From positions 1 to 33,967 of the forward strand of contig CAIXHF010000005.1 in NCBI GenBank assembly GCA_903919185.1: a DNA stretch of 33,967 bases. The letters run 5' to 3'. Under the pieces are notes generated by a model. The model worked only from the letters and a program-made list of their open reading frames with translations, made no database searches and was not told the DNA's origin. Below are positions 8,067-15,205 of the stretch, piece after piece. The translations under genes and the position numbers were made by a program. The first letter of the stretch is position 1; each line of letters starts with the position of its first letter. The DNA comes from an uncultured Opitutia bacterium (GTDB taxonomy: Bacteria > Verrucomicrobiota > Verrucomicrobiia > Opitutales > UBA953).

Positions 8067-8354
8067 TTACTTGGCGGCCGGAGCGTCCTTGGAAGGGGCT
8101 GGAGCATCCTTAGCGGCAGGGTTGCACTTCTCGCAGACCTTAGCGTCCTTGGCTGCCTTGACGCAGCAAGGGTGAGCGCAGGGCTTTCCTGCCTTGTCAG
8201 CCTTTTCACAGCAACCACCGGTCTTAAACTTGGAGGTATCCACAGCGGGAGCGGCCGGGGCATCCTTCTTGGCGGGGGCAGCGGGCGTGGTCGCGGCGAT
8301 GGCCAGCGAGGAACAAACAGCCACGAGGGTGAGGAGGCGGAGGAGGTTCTTCAT
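8067..8354 (-). CDS. Small secreted Cys-rich protein
   Basis: 95 residues: a signal peptide (MKNLLRLLTLVAVCSSLAIAA), an Ala/Pro/Lys spacer, then a central segment with seven cysteines arranged CC-x10-C-x3-CC-x9-C-x2-C (GGCCEKAD..., CAHPCCVK, CEKC), then another Ala/Pro/Lys tail. The spacing suggests metal binding or a disulphide-knotted envelope protein; I recognise no named family. The strong terminator directly after the gene and its small size suggest an abundant single-gene transcript. It lies immediately downstream of the chromate transporter gene (48 bases), and a second small secreted Cys-containing protein lies on the other side of that transporter. Reality is supported by the signal peptide, codon use and terminator. 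Confidence 0.75.
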   Translation of the reverse strand: MKNLLRLLTLVAVCSSLAIAATTPAAPAKKDAPAAPAVDTSKFKTGGCCEKADKAGKPCAHPCCVKAAKDAKVCEKCNPAAKDAPAPSKDAPAAK

Positions 8355-8402
8355 AGTGGGCTTACGAATGAGGCCAGACTTGGATTTTTCAAGAAGATTG
8401 GT

Positions 8403-9596
8403 CTATCGGGCGCTGAACAAGCCAATGACCGCCCCAATCCCGACCAAGGCTGGGACGGAAAACTTCTCTTTGTAGAAGAGCCAAGCCGCCCCAGCTGAAA
8501 CCAGCAAGAATAGGGGCTGTGCATTTTGCGTCCAACACAGCGCACAGCCGAGGAAGGCAATCGCCCCAGCGGCAACAGCAGCAACCATCCCGAGGGCATC
8601 ATGAAAGCGGCGATCGCCGACGCCCTCTTCCACCAACGGTGCACAAGCCAGGATGACTAAAGTCGAAGGCACGAAAGTGAAGACCGCTGCCGTGACTAGC
8701 CCCAGCAGTCCAAACCAGGGGCCCGAGTGCTCCGCAAAAAGCGACCCATTAAAGCCGGCTAAAAAAGCGACGAAACTCCCGGCGAGCAGTAAGGGCCCGG
8801 GGGTGGCCTCGCCCACGACCAAGGCATCCCCGAACCGTAATTCTCCCAGCCAGCCCAAGGCATTGGCTCGCACCCGCCAAATACCCAGGGCGGCATAGGC
8901 TCCCCCAAAAGAGGTCAGCACAGCGAAGAGGGATACCTCGACGAGCTGCACGTAGCCGTGGCTATGCTTAAGCCATAACCATAAGGCCAAATAGACGAGC
9001 AACACGGGCAAGAGGAAACGCCCCAAGCGCAACACCGCTAAACGCAGCTGATCGCTGACCGGCGGCAGTGCTTCTTCATCGTCAGGACGTATATACCACC
9101 CATGCAGACCGGCCGACAAGGCGATGAAAATAAAGGGAGCACCCCCGCAAAGCCCAGTGAACGACAAGCCCGCCGCTATCCGCCGAGGGGAGTCCTCACA
9201 GGTCCGGATGAGCATCTTGACCCCGACCACCAAAATGACCCCCGCCACCGCCGCGCGGGCACCCGCAAAAACGCCTGGCAAGAGTTCCCAACCGCTACCC
9301 ACTGCATAAAGCCATGCCAAGACACCGCAGGCGATTAAGCCGGGCAGCACAAAGCCCAACGTTGCGACGGCGGCCCCACGCCAGCCATGACTGCGCCAGG
9401 CAATCCAGGCCACGAGTTGCTGTGCCTCTGGACCCGGCAAGAACATGCAAAGACCTAGCGCCCGCGTGAAGTCCGCCGACGTCAGCCATCGCCGCTTCTC
9501 CACACACTCCTGCTCCAGCAGGGCGATCTGCGCGCCGGGACCGCCCCAAGATAACAAGCCCATACGCAACCAGAAGAGATAAGGAAACGAGGACAT
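8403..9596 (-). CDS. chrA: Chromate transporter, CHR (ChrA) family
   Basis: 397 residues with two homologous halves, as in long-chain ChrA proteins. The N-terminal half starts FPYLFWLRMGLLSWGGPGAQIALLEQECV and has the LCMFLPGPEAQQLVAWI element; the second half repeats it as SLFAVLTSFGGAYAALGI and ALVVGEATPGPLLLAGSFVAFLAG. The paired GGP/G-x-PGP motifs are characteristic of the family, which exports chromate with the membrane potential. Length is typical. It is flanked on the same strand by two small secreted Cys-containing proteins, each with its own terminator, so it is probably transcribed from the 88-base spacer after the terminator at 9641. Many CHR proteins have untested substrates; sulfate or another oxyanion is an alternative. 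Confidence 0.88.
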   Translation of the reverse strand: MSSFPYLFWLRMGLLSWGGPGAQIALLEQECVEKRRWLTSADFTRALGLCMFLPGPEAQQLVAWIAWRSHGWRGAAVATLGFVLPGLIACGVLAWLYAVGSGWELLPGVFAGARAAVAGVILVVGVKMLIRTCEDSPRRIAAGLSFTGLCGGAPFIFIALSAGLHGWYIRPDDEEALPPVSDQLRLAVLRLGRFLLPVLLVYLALWLWLKHSHGYVQLVEVSLFAVLTSFGGAYAALGIWRVRANALGWLGELRFGDALVVGEATPGPLLLAGSFVAFLAGFNGSLFAEHSGPWFGLLGLVTAAVFTFVPSTLVILACAPLVEEGVGDRRFHDALGMVAAVAAGAIAFLGCALCWTQNAQPLFLLVSAGAAWLFYKEKFSVPALVGIGAVIGLFSAR

Positions 9597-9640
9597 GGCG
9601 ACAGACCGAACAAAACGCGCCGAGGCAGAACTGCACCAAC

Positions 9641-9666
9641 AAAAAGCCGGACCAAGGTCCGGCTTT
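9641..9666 (-). terminator. Rho-independent terminator after the 9689 small protein gene
   Basis: Perfect 11-base arms AAAGCCGGACC / GGTCCGGCTTT around a 2-base centre, followed on the minus strand by a TTTTT tract (9641-9645). It lies 22 bases past the stop at 9689 and upstream of chrA, so the small gene is probably monocistronic. Confidence 0.85.
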
Positions 9667-9688
9667 CGAGGCAGTCGTTAAGCTGAAA

Positions 9689-9937
9689 TTACTTCTTGGC
9701 GCAGGCAGGCGCGGCCGACTTGATCGGGGCTGGCTTCGGAGCTTCCTTCTTCTCGCACTTCACTTCGATCGGCTTGATAGCCGGCTTCTGACAGGTCCCT
9801 GTGGTGGGCTTGGTCGGAGTCACCACTGGCGTGGTGGGCGTTGTCGTACCCGTACCCGTACCACCACCATTGACGACGGCGGCAGAGAGGGTGGCGGCGG
9901 CAAAAAGACTGGCGGTGTAAGCGAAGAGTGATTTCAT
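9689..9937 (-). CDS. Small secreted Thr/Pro/Lys-rich protein
   Basis: 82 residues: a signal peptide (MKSLFAYTASLFAAATLSAA), a Gly/Thr/Pro-rich segment (GGGTGTGTTTPTTP), and a basic C-terminal half with three cysteines (GTCQKPAI, VKCEKKEAP, APACAKK). No family recognised. The composition suggests a disordered envelope or wall-associated protein. It has its own strong terminator and is divergent from the first giant prepilin-like gene, with only 66 bases between start codons, so the two may share a control region. It resembles the 8067 small protein in layout (signal peptide, low-complexity spacer, Cys-Lys segment) but not in alignable sequence. Confidence 0.75.
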   Translation of the reverse strand: MKSLFAYTASLFAAATLSAAVVNGGGTGTGTTTPTTPVVTPTKPTTGTCQKPAIKPIEVKCEKKEAPKPAPIKSAAPACAKK

Positions 9938-9955
9938 AATTTAAGCATTACTATG

Positions 9956-9985
9956 CGGCTAGAAGCCGAAGGCAAACCGTAAAAT
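9956..9985. promoter_or_regulatory. Shared divergent control region: small hairpin and a TAAAAT box
   Basis: The 66 bases between the two divergent starts hold a perfect 5-base inverted repeat CGGCT-AGA-AGCCG (9956-9968) and a plus-strand TAAAAT (9980-9985) at a -10-like distance from the ATG at 10004. No convincing -35 box was found for either direction. Confidence 0.3.
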
Positions 9986-10003
9986 GATGACAATTATGAA
10001 ACA

Positions 10004-13000
10004 ATGCCCAGCAGAAACTTGCAGAAGCGGCCCCCTGCTCATATTTATGATGTCTCCTTGCCGCGCCCCTCGTCCCAGCCCCTCCCCCGGCCCGTCGTAA
10101 AGCGAGCCGGTTTCAGCCTCCTGCTCTCGCTGGTGGTCTTAAGTGTCATGATCTTGACCGTGATCATGGTGGCAGCCTTCCTTTCGGTCGAAACCCGTTT
10201 GGCTGGCCATGCCCAGCTCTCGCTGCGCGCACGGCTTAACGGTGTCGTCGCCCTCCGCCTAGCCTTAGCCCATACGCAACAGGAAGCCGGACCCGATCGC
10301 CGCACCACTGCGCGAGCCGACGTGGCCCAACCCGATGTCGCTGTTAGCGACTTACTCAACCCCATGTGGACGGGCGTCTGGAATACCCAACGACCCAACC
10401 AGCCGCCCCACTGGCTCATCAGCGGTCGCGACGACCTCGCCCCCGGCGCGCAGATGGTCTCGCTATCAGGAGAATCCGACTACCCTGCGCCGATTTGGCT
10501 ACCTTGGCAGAAAGACTACACCCCAACACCGGCCAACCTAATTCCACTCGTCGGCACCGGTAGCGCCAGTATCGCCGAGGCGAATAAACCGAGCGGATTG
10601 GTAACCTTACCCCGACTTCCCCTACCCGATGATGCTTTCGGCAAGTATGCCTATTGGGTCGGGGACGAAGGCATCAAGGCACGCTTCAACCTCTTTGACT
10701 TACGCACCACTGGTACGGCTAACTTCCCCGGAAACCTCCAAGCCCTCCGCAACCCGGTCACCCCTGGACTGGCGCTCCTCGCAGGCTTCGAGAACTACAC
10801 TCCCAACGACGGCCTTGCCCGCAGCCTGACCATCGATGATATCCCCAACCTCACTGGCTTCAACGAAGGGACGGGGGCGACGCGTAATTCTACCCGTTTC
10901 TTCCATGACCTCTCCGCCAGTGCTGCTGGCGTCCTCGCGGACTCCTACCATGGCGGCCTGAAGCGCGACCTCTCCTTGGCGTTTGAGCTGAGTGATGCGG
11001 ATTTCAACCAAACCGAATTCGGCAGTGGCAAACTCGGTGCCGCCGCCACCGGCACGGCCAACGGCGTAGAGGCTATCTCCATGCGGGTGCCCCTCGACGG
11101 CAACTCCCTACTCTCCACGCCCGTCTTCAATCGCTCCACCCTCGAAGGCGAAGTCCGTGGCCCGACCTGGTGGACTTTACGCGACTACCATCGACTCTAC
11201 AAGCAGATCGGGTGGGACACCAGTGGGACGCCTACACTCAAGGCCCGCACGTTTTACCCGAACGCCAGCCGCATCATGCCACCCACGGCGAACGCCGACC
11301 CGAATAACGTCCGGCAGACTACCTATAGTTACGCGCTGACTTATAATGGCGACCACGCCAACCTAAACCCGCAGGCGATGGACTTCGGTAATTTCTGGAA
11401 CCTCGGCACGAAGCCCGTCCCCCGTCCGTTGAACGTCGCCGCCACCCCCTACATTCACCGCGTGATGATGGTGTTCAGCATCAACATCGAGTACTACCCT
11501 GACGGCGGTGCGGCCATCTACTTCAACCTCAACCCCATCGTCGTCGTCCACAACCCTTACAACGTTGCGATGACGTTCGCGGCCCGTAACGGGGCGGCCG
11601 GCACTTACGCGCTCGCGGTCTCGTTCACCAATTGGGACCAATGGATTTTCCGTTATAAGCGCTACGCCGCCTACGGCACAGGCCCCACCTCGACCTACGA
11701 GATTCCGCTCAGTTCGTTCTTCATGCAGCAGGATGATCAGCAGGCGAATGCCAATGATATGTTCCGTCTGTACCTGCCAGATTTTACCTTAAAGCCAGGT
11801 GAGTTCCGGGTGCTTTCCAGTAGTTCGGCCACGATGCAGGACTGGAAACGTGTCGTCGAACTTTCCAATACCTTCAACCAGTCCGGCGGCTTCAACGACA
11901 CGCTCGGTGACTGGGGCTTCGGTGCATCTTCACGCTGGTTCGCCGATGACGCCTTCGGCTTTGAAGTACTCCCCGCTGGAGACTTCCGCATCCGTCAAGG
12001 CCTCGCCTGCTGGCCCGGGGATGTCATCAACAAGACCGCCTCGACCGCCAACTTCTACAACCGCTCGAGCGAACACACTGAACTCTTCTACCGCGACCTT
12101 AACCCCACTCGGGTCGGCGCCGCGGGCGAGAAGTTCTTCCCCAACTACACTTGGATCGCCCCCAAGTACAATAGCAGGGGCGCTCCCTTGCCGCCTTCGG
12201 TCATCACGGTGATGGACCTCTCCGTCAAGACCGCCGACTGGACCAGCTCGCCCTATCCGCTATTCACCCACTCCAACCCGATGGCCGCGTCCTGCCGCGC
12301 GGACGGCGCTGGCCGTACCGACCTCGGGGAAGGCAATGGCTTTGTTGGAGCTTCGCCCAGCTACCGCATGCGCCTCTTCCGGCCCTCCACATGGTCAGAA
12401 ATCCTGCAGACCACCAGCGGCCTTGGTTACGGCGGCTACTCCACTACCAGTTCGGGTACGACGGTGGCGGTCCAGACCGAGATTCCCTTAGCGCCACCGA
12501 CCGGCCTGGCCCAGTACGTGCACGCCAACCTCAGCATGCGTGACCAGCAACCCTTGCTCGGCATCGGCAGCAGTTTCGCGCACACGCAGGTGAATGCGCA
12601 GCGCACCACGCAGCTCAACAGCCCCAACTGGACCGATTACGACAACGCTTACCTGCTCAACCATGCTGTCTGGGATCAGTATTTCCTCTCGGGAGCTGCG
12701 CCCGAAATGACTAAGGCGTCGGCCCCGGCGGACCCCACCCCCGCCGATCCAACGGCCAATCCGAACGCCAATGCCAACGCCAACGGGAATCCCAATACAA
12801 CGCCGGCAGAAACCCGTTCCTTGAGCAAAGTTTTGGACGATTTCGTAAACGGCGTTCAACCGTTGAACAACCCGCGCATGCGCCTACTCGGCGAATTCCA
12901 CGGGGGCGACGACCTCCGGGCGGCGATCGGCGACTACCGTCGCTCGGCCTCGGTCCTGCTGCATGACGGCACCTTCAATGTGAACAGCACGTCCGTCGAG

Positions 13001-13963
13001 GCCTGGACCGCCGTCCTCGGCTCGGCCAAGGCCATCGCAACGACGAAGTATGCCGCCAACTTGCCCAACACGACCAGCGCACCCATTCAGCCCCAGAACA
13101 CCCGTTACCCTCGGGCCACCCCCCAAGGCACTTCCGCCGTCGCGGCTGGCACGATGGCCAGCGCCTCGAACTGGTCGGGCTTTATTAACCTCTCCGACGA
13201 CCAAGTGCGCAACCTCGCCCAAGCCATCGTGGAGGAGAACAAGGCACGCTTCAAGGTACTCGCTCGGACCGAACGGGACCAAAACTACCCGCCCGCGGCC
13301 CGCATCTTCCGCGGCCAGATGATCGCCGCCACGCCTTACCTTGGCCTCACCGAATTTGTTAACCGCTTCCTCCACCCGAACCCGCAGGTCGCCCGTTGCG
13401 GCGCTTTGCAGTCCGCCATCTTCCGTGCCGATAAATATTATGCGACAAAGTCAGATAACTCCGATCGTTTCTCGGACCGACTCTCCAACAAAGGCGCGCT
13501 TGGTAAAGTAGACGTCGCCGCGCTCTCGACAACCACAGCTGGACCGTTTGCCAATCCGGAAAATATCGAACTCCCCGACCCCGTCGGCAAGAACGTCACC
13601 CACGTCGCCATGGGCGCCCCGGGCAACCTCCTACAATCCGACCTCCTAGAAGTCATCGGCAGTTCCTTATCGACGCGGTCTGACACCTTCACCATTCGAG
13701 CCTACGGCGAAGCCTGGAACACCTCCGGCGACAGCGCTAAATGCTGGATCGAGGCCGTGATCCAACGCGTGCCGGAATTCATCGACTCGACCAATGCGCC
13801 TGAGACCGCGGCGGCCAGCCCCAAGAACCCCGCGACCCTCGTTCCCGGCATCACCACCACCGGCGACGTGACGACCAGCAACCAGTTAACGTCCGTCAAT
13901 AATGTGCTCGGACGTCGCTTCCGTATCGTCTCCTTCCGCACCCTCAAACCGAATGAAATCTAA
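10004..13963 (+). CDS. Giant prepilin-like protein, Verru_Chthon cassette protein A type (copy 1)
   Basis: 1,319 residues. After a 36-residue basic/Pro-rich leader ending KRAG, a type IV prepilin-like segment begins FSLLLSLVVLSVMILTVIMVAAFLSVE, so cleavage by a prepilin peptidase at Gly36/Phe37 is likely. Residue 5 of the mature form is Leu, not Glu, as in GspK-type minor pseudopilins. Conserved blocks shared with copy 2 include ALRLALAHTQQEAGPDRR, NPMWTGVW, YAYWVGDEGIKA, WTLRDYHRLYKQIGW, VHNPYNVAM, TLKPGEFRV, GTFNVNSTSVEAW (residue ~991), SDTFTIRAYGE (~1226) and the end LGRRFRIVSFRTLKP. A low-complexity insert rich in ADPT and NPNANAN lies near residues 905-938. Alternative TTG starts at 10019 and 10058 would shorten the unusually long leader. 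The stop overlaps the next start by 11 bases. Confidence 0.85.
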   Translation: MPSRNLQKRPPAHIYDVSLPRPSSQPLPRPVVKRAGFSLLLSLVVLSVMILTVIMVAAFLSVETRLAGHAQLSLRARLNGVVALRLALAHTQQEAGPDRRTTARADVAQPDVAVSDLLNPMWTGVWNTQRPNQPPHWLISGRDDLAPGAQMVSLSGESDYPAPIWLPWQKDYTPTPANLIPLVGTGSASIAEANKPSGLVTLPRLPLPDDAFGKYAYWVGDEGIKARFNLFDLRTTGTANFPGNLQALRNPVTPGLALLAGFENYTPNDGLARSLTIDDIPNLTGFNEGTGATRNSTRFFHDLSASAAGVLADSYHGGLKRDLSLAFELSDADFNQTEFGSGKLGAAATGTANGVEAISMRVPLDGNSLLSTPVFNRSTLEGEVRGPTWWTLRDYHRLYKQIGWDTSGTPTLKARTFYPNASRIMPPTANADPNNVRQTTYSYALTYNGDHANLNPQAMDFGNFWNLGTKPVPRPLNVAATPYIHRVMMVFSINIEYYPDGGAAIYFNLNPIVVVHNPYNVAMTFAARNGAAGTYALAVSFTNWDQWIFRYKRYAAYGTGPTSTYEIPLSSFFMQQDDQQANANDMFRLYLPDFTLKPGEFRVLSSSSATMQDWKRVVELSNTFNQSGGFNDTLGDWGFGASSRWFADDAFGFEVLPAGDFRIRQGLACWPGDVINKTASTANFYNRSSEHTELFYRDLNPTRVGAAGEKFFPNYTWIAPKYNSRGAPLPPSVITVMDLSVKTADWTSSPYPLFTHSNPMAASCRADGAGRTDLGEGNGFVGASPSYRMRLFRPSTWSEILQTTSGLGYGGYSTTSSGTTVAVQTEIPLAPPTGLAQYVHANLSMRDQQPLLGIGSSFAHTQVNAQRTTQLNSPNWTDYDNAYLLNHAVWDQYFLSGAAPEMTKASAPADPTPADPTANPNANANANGNPNTTPAETRSLSKVLDDFVNGVQPLNNPRMRLLGEFHGGDDLRAAIGDYRRSASVLLHDGTFNVNSTSVEAWTAVLGSAKAIATTKYAANLPNTTSAPIQPQNTRYPRATPQGTSAVAAGTMASASNWSGFINLSDDQVRNLAQAIVEENKARFKVLARTERDQNYPPAARIFRGQMIAATPYLGLTEFVNRFLHPNPQVARCGALQSAIFRADKYYATKSDNSDRFSDRLSNKGALGKVDVAALSTTTAGPFANPENIELPDPVGKNVTHVAMGAPGNLLQSDLLEVIGSSLSTRSDTFTIRAYGEAWNTSGDSAKCWIEAVIQRVPEFIDSTNAPETAAASPKNPATLVPGITTTGDVTTSNQLTSVNNVLGRRFRIVSFRTLKPNEI
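12715..12812 (+). repeat. Low-complexity PADPT / NPNANAN-encoding segment in copy 1
   Basis: Imperfect short repeats encode PADPTPADPTANPNANANANGNPN within the large prepilin-like protein. Copy 2 has only FRGVEQRALTK at the matching place, just after the shared FLSGAAP(E/D)M block. It is an in-frame insertion or expansion. Confidence 0.7.
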
Positions 13964-15080
13964 CTTCGGCCTACTCCTAGCGCTTGCCCTGGTCGCGCCC
14001 GGTTTCGCCGAAGAGAAATCGCCGGTCGAAGTGACCGTGAATCTACGCGCCATTTCTTTGGATGGACCCATCTTAGGACACGGCTACCGCAAAGATGGAA
14101 AGGTTTCTCCCTTGGTTATTGCGCCGGACTTTTTCACGCAAGAGTTCACCTACCACGGCAACCCACACTTTGAGATTCTGCCACTGACGGCCACGGTTAA
14201 TCCCGAGGACATCGCCAAACTACTCGCTCGCCACCCGACCGGCAAGCCCAGCGAGCTCAGCATCAAGTCGCCGTTCGCTCCGCACACGATCGCGAAGCCC
14301 GACGGCCCCAAGAAAAGCCTCCTCGCGGTCGAAGCCGACCCGCGCAAATCGGCCGACCCGCGCAAGTCTACCGAGCCACGGGCTTCCGCCGACCCCACCA
14401 AGACGCTCGACCCCATCCGTTCGGCCGACCCGCTCAAGTCTGCCGACCCGACCAAGTCTGCCAATCCAGTCAAGTCTGCGGACCCGATTCGTTCGGGCGA
14501 CTCTCTCCAAGCAAACAACCCGGAAAAAACGGCAGGCCTCCAAAAGACCCTCTCCCCGGAAGAGAAACGGGAAAAACGCCAAGCGGTTTTCCTGCCCGTG
14601 TCGGTCGAACCACCCAAGAAGCCGGACAAGGACAAAGAGAATATACCCATTGCTTGGATTGACCTACCAACCACGCCCGGCCCGCATCACCTAATCTTAC
14701 TCGTAAACCCGGGCGACCCCAAGGGGGGCATCTTGGCCATCGACGACGCCCCCGGGACCTTTCAGTACGGGACGATTCGGTTTTATAACCTCTGCCCCTA
14801 CCCGGTTGAAATCCAGATACCCGGCAGCCGAACCAAGATTGGGTCTAAGGGTAGCACCGTCGTGCGGCCGAACGCAGCCGACGGGACCTATTTCGAGGGC
14901 ACCATCCACTCGCGCTCGGCCATCGACGACCAAGAATCCCTGAGTTACAGCTTCCGTTATTTTCAGCAAAATGACCTCCGGACCCTCTATTTCATCATCC
15001 CCTCAACCGAAAGTGAAGGACAGGTCATTATTAAGGGCGTGGAAGACCGTTACCGCCCCGCCGACGCGGTCAGCAAGTAG
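13953..15080 (+). CDS. Secreted partner protein of the prepilin-like cassette (copy 1)
   Basis: 375 residues from the ATG at 13953, where a signal peptide starts (MKSNFGLLLALALVAPGFAEE); the longer frame from 13902 puts 17 unlikely residues before it. An N-terminal domain (VEVTVNLRAISLDGPILGHGY..., DFFTQEFTYHGN) and a C-terminal domain (PHHLILLVNPGDPKGGILAIDD..FQYGTIRFYNLCPYPVEIQI..., FRYFQQNDLRTLYFIIPS..., VIIKGVEDRYRP) both match the partner of copy 2. Between them lie nine hexapeptides of the form A-D-P-x-K/R-S (residues 128-181) and a charged linker. No known family recognised; probably periplasmic or surface-exposed. ATGAAATCTAA joins it to the preceding gene, implying coupled translation and a shared complex. 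Confidence 0.85.
   Translation: MKSNFGLLLALALVAPGFAEEKSPVEVTVNLRAISLDGPILGHGYRKDGKVSPLVIAPDFFTQEFTYHGNPHFEILPLTATVNPEDIAKLLARHPTGKPSELSIKSPFAPHTIAKPDGPKKSLLAVEADPRKSADPRKSTEPRASADPTKTLDPIRSADPLKSADPTKSANPVKSADPIRSGDSLQANNPEKTAGLQKTLSPEEKREKRQAVFLPVSVEPPKKPDKDKENIPIAWIDLPTTPGPHHLILLVNPGDPKGGILAIDDAPGTFQYGTIRFYNLCPYPVEIQIPGSRTKIGSKGSTVVRPNAADGTYFEGTIHSRSAIDDQESLSYSFRYFQQNDLRTLYFIIPSTESEGQVIIKGVEDRYRPADAVSK
14334..14495 (+). repeat. Nine tandem 18-base units encoding ADPxKS hexapeptides
   Basis: 162 bases made of nine in-frame 18-base units, with peptides ADPRKS, ADPRKS, TEPRAS, ADPTKT, LDPIRS, ADPLKS, ADPTKS, ANPVKS, ADPIRS. Asp-Pro and the final Ser are almost invariant, while the fourth residue varies. 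Synonymous differences between units show that the array is not brand new. It forms the spacer between the two conserved domains of the partner protein. Confidence 0.9.
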
Positions 15081-15100
15081 GCTAAAAACAGGCAGCGTCA

Positions 15101-15126
15101 GGGGGGGGGAGTTATTCACACCCCCA
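15101..15126 (+). promoter_or_regulatory. G9 tract and G/C-armed hairpin between the two cassettes
   Basis: A run of nine G (15101-15109) is followed after an 11-base AT-rich loop by CCCCC, so the RNA could form a G/C stem 20 bases after the copy 1 stop codon. There is no T-run after it, so it is at best a poor terminator. The homopolymer could also be a slippage site. Confidence 0.35.
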
Positions 15127-15152
15127 GCCCCCTCAAAAGTCCTCTTAAAATC

Positions 15153-15181
15153 TTGGAATTAGAGTCGAAAGGACTGACAAT
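15153..15181 (+). promoter_or_regulatory. Candidate promoter of the second cassette
   Basis: TTGGAA (15153-15158), a 17-base spacer and GACAAT (15176-15181): each box matches the sigma-70 consensus at four of six positions with ideal spacing. A 6-base inverted repeat AGTCCT/AGGACT (15138-15143 and 15170-15175) brackets the -35 region and could be an operator. The expected leader is about 18 bases. Confidence 0.4.
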
Positions 15182-15205
15182 TTAAGCAGTTCCACACCTC
15201 GGCTA

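Noticed and set aside
14150-14674. Antisense frame with regular Gly-Ser-Ala-Asp-Leu repeats opposite the ADPxKS array.
   Set aside because: The regularity is the mirror of the sense-strand 18-base array. The sense frame has a signal peptide, conserved domains and operon overlap; the antisense one has none of these.
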